A DNA stretch of 64,000 bases, from positions 1-64,000 of the forward strand of contig LYOR01000006.1 of the NCBI GenBank assembly GCA_001766825.1. Direction: 5' to 3'. The notes under the pieces are model-generated. The model was not told the origin of the DNA and ran no database searches. It worked only from the letters and a program-made list of their open reading frames with translations. Below are positions 63,606-64,000 of the stretch, piece by piece; position 1 is the stretch's first letter, and each line of letters starts with the position of its first letter. The position numbers and the translations under genes were made by a program. This stretch comes from Candidatus Syntropharchaeum butanivorans (GTDB lineage: Archaea; Halobacteriota; Syntropharchaeia; Syntropharchaeales; Syntropharchaeaceae).

Positions 63606-64000
63606 CTACAGTACCGGAAGGAGCTTCTCTATCTCGTATGGCGTGACCCTGACCCTGTAATCATCCCACTCAATCTTCTTGCTTGCTATGAATTTGGTGA
63701 AGATGTGCTCACCCAGCGTCCTTCGAACAAGTTCACTCTCTTCCGTGAGGCTTATCGCCTCTATCAGACTCCCTGGAAGCAACTCTATCCCGAACTCCCT
63801 CCTCTCCTCATCATTGAGATGATAAACATCCTGTTCTATCGGATCCGGTAGCTCATACTTTTTCTCTATTCCCTCAAGCCCGGCTGCAAGCATCACTGCA
63901 AACGCAAGGTAGGGATTGCATGCAGGATCAGGGCTTCTGTATTCTATCCTCGTTGCCTTCTCCTTCCCAGGCTTGTACATCGGGACCCTCACAAGGGTTG
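63606..64000 (-). CDS. glnA: Glutamine synthetase, C-terminal part (runs off window)
   Basis: The frame is open to the window edge, so the gene continues beyond 64000. The visible residues are the C-terminal catalytic domain of type I glutamine synthetase: RVPMYKPGKEKATRIEYRSP with DPACNPYLAFAVMLAAGLEG, and ELLPGSLIEAISL. The enzyme makes glutamine from glutamate, ammonia and ATP. The GTG at 63992 is internal and not the start. Confidence 0.92.
   Translation of the reverse strand, partial: TLVRVPMYKPGKEKATRIEYRSPDPACNPYLAFAVMLAAGLEGIEKKYELPDPIEQDVYHLNDEERREFGIELLPGSLIEAISLTEESELVRRTLGEHIFTKFIASKKIEWDDYRVRVTPYEIEKLLPVL

Overview
The window reads as an archaeal chromosome segment, most likely from a euryarchaeal/Halobacteriota lineage related to methanogens, ANME/Syntrophoarchaeum-type archaea or Archaeoglobi. 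The evidence is A/T-rich TATA boxes with purine-rich BRE-like flanks, a two-domain VAT/Cdc48 ATPase, a Ser-His-Asp type signal peptidase, two PEF-CTERM surface proteins, a 2-oxoacid:ferredoxin oxidoreductase, an ADP-forming acyl-CoA synthetase, and a DUF2162/ExbB/DUF2149/CobN-like cluster typical of methanogen relatives. Species cannot be fixed from the sequence alone.

Region 1 (1-6.9 kb) is an A/T-rich accessory island with all genes on the + strand. It opens with a frameshifted IS630-family transposase abutting a 5'-truncated DNA methyltransferase. It then holds what I read as an integron gene-cassette array without a visible integrase. Five attC-like sites of about 85 bp (plus one short variant) separate single genes or gene pairs: a DUF6506-like protein, a nuclease/DUF2283 toxin-antitoxin pair, a D12-class methylase with a SacI-like endonuclease, a second, frameshifted copy of the toxin-antitoxin pair, and a SAM methyltransferase. 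Three cassettes have left ends exactly complementary to their own attC R'' box, as cassette circularisation predicts. The array ends at a hairpin-rich, non-coding MITE-like element with 13-bp terminal inverted repeats; a second copy lies at 63.3 kb.

Region 2 (7-18.8 kb, - strand) is corrinoid biology: an anaerobic cobalamin operon (cbiT-L-F-G-H-A-C order in transcription), preceded by a separate operon for a 1534-residue, apparently extracellular and membrane-anchored CobN-like protein with ExbB-, DUF2149- and DUF2162-type membrane partners. Region 3 (19-34.7 kb) is mostly housekeeping: a pentapeptide-repeat protein with a split ion-channel tail, an aminotransferase, methylthioadenosine phosphorylase, a RecJ-like DHH nuclease, gyrB, proC, an ADP-forming acyl-CoA synthetase, a PRC-barrel protein, Cdc48, an orphan DNA methyltransferase and moaA. 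Region 4 (34.8-43.7 kb) holds uppP, glycosyltransferases and a sugar aminotransferase for surface glycans, then a DUF362 ferredoxin-like protein and porBAGD.

Region 5 (44-56.7 kb) is a chemosensory system (a soluble PAS-bearing MCP, CheW, a 1647-residue kinase with about ten PAS domains, CheY, two CheB proteins, CheA and CheD) with a TorD-like chaperone downstream on the other strand. No archaellum genes, CheR or CheC are seen here. Region 6 (56.8-64 kb) holds argF, trpEG with a possible TRP-box operator, a membrane-anchored winged-helix protein, a signal peptidase, two PEF-CTERM proteins, the second MITE-like copy and the C-terminal end of a glutamine synthetase that runs off the window.
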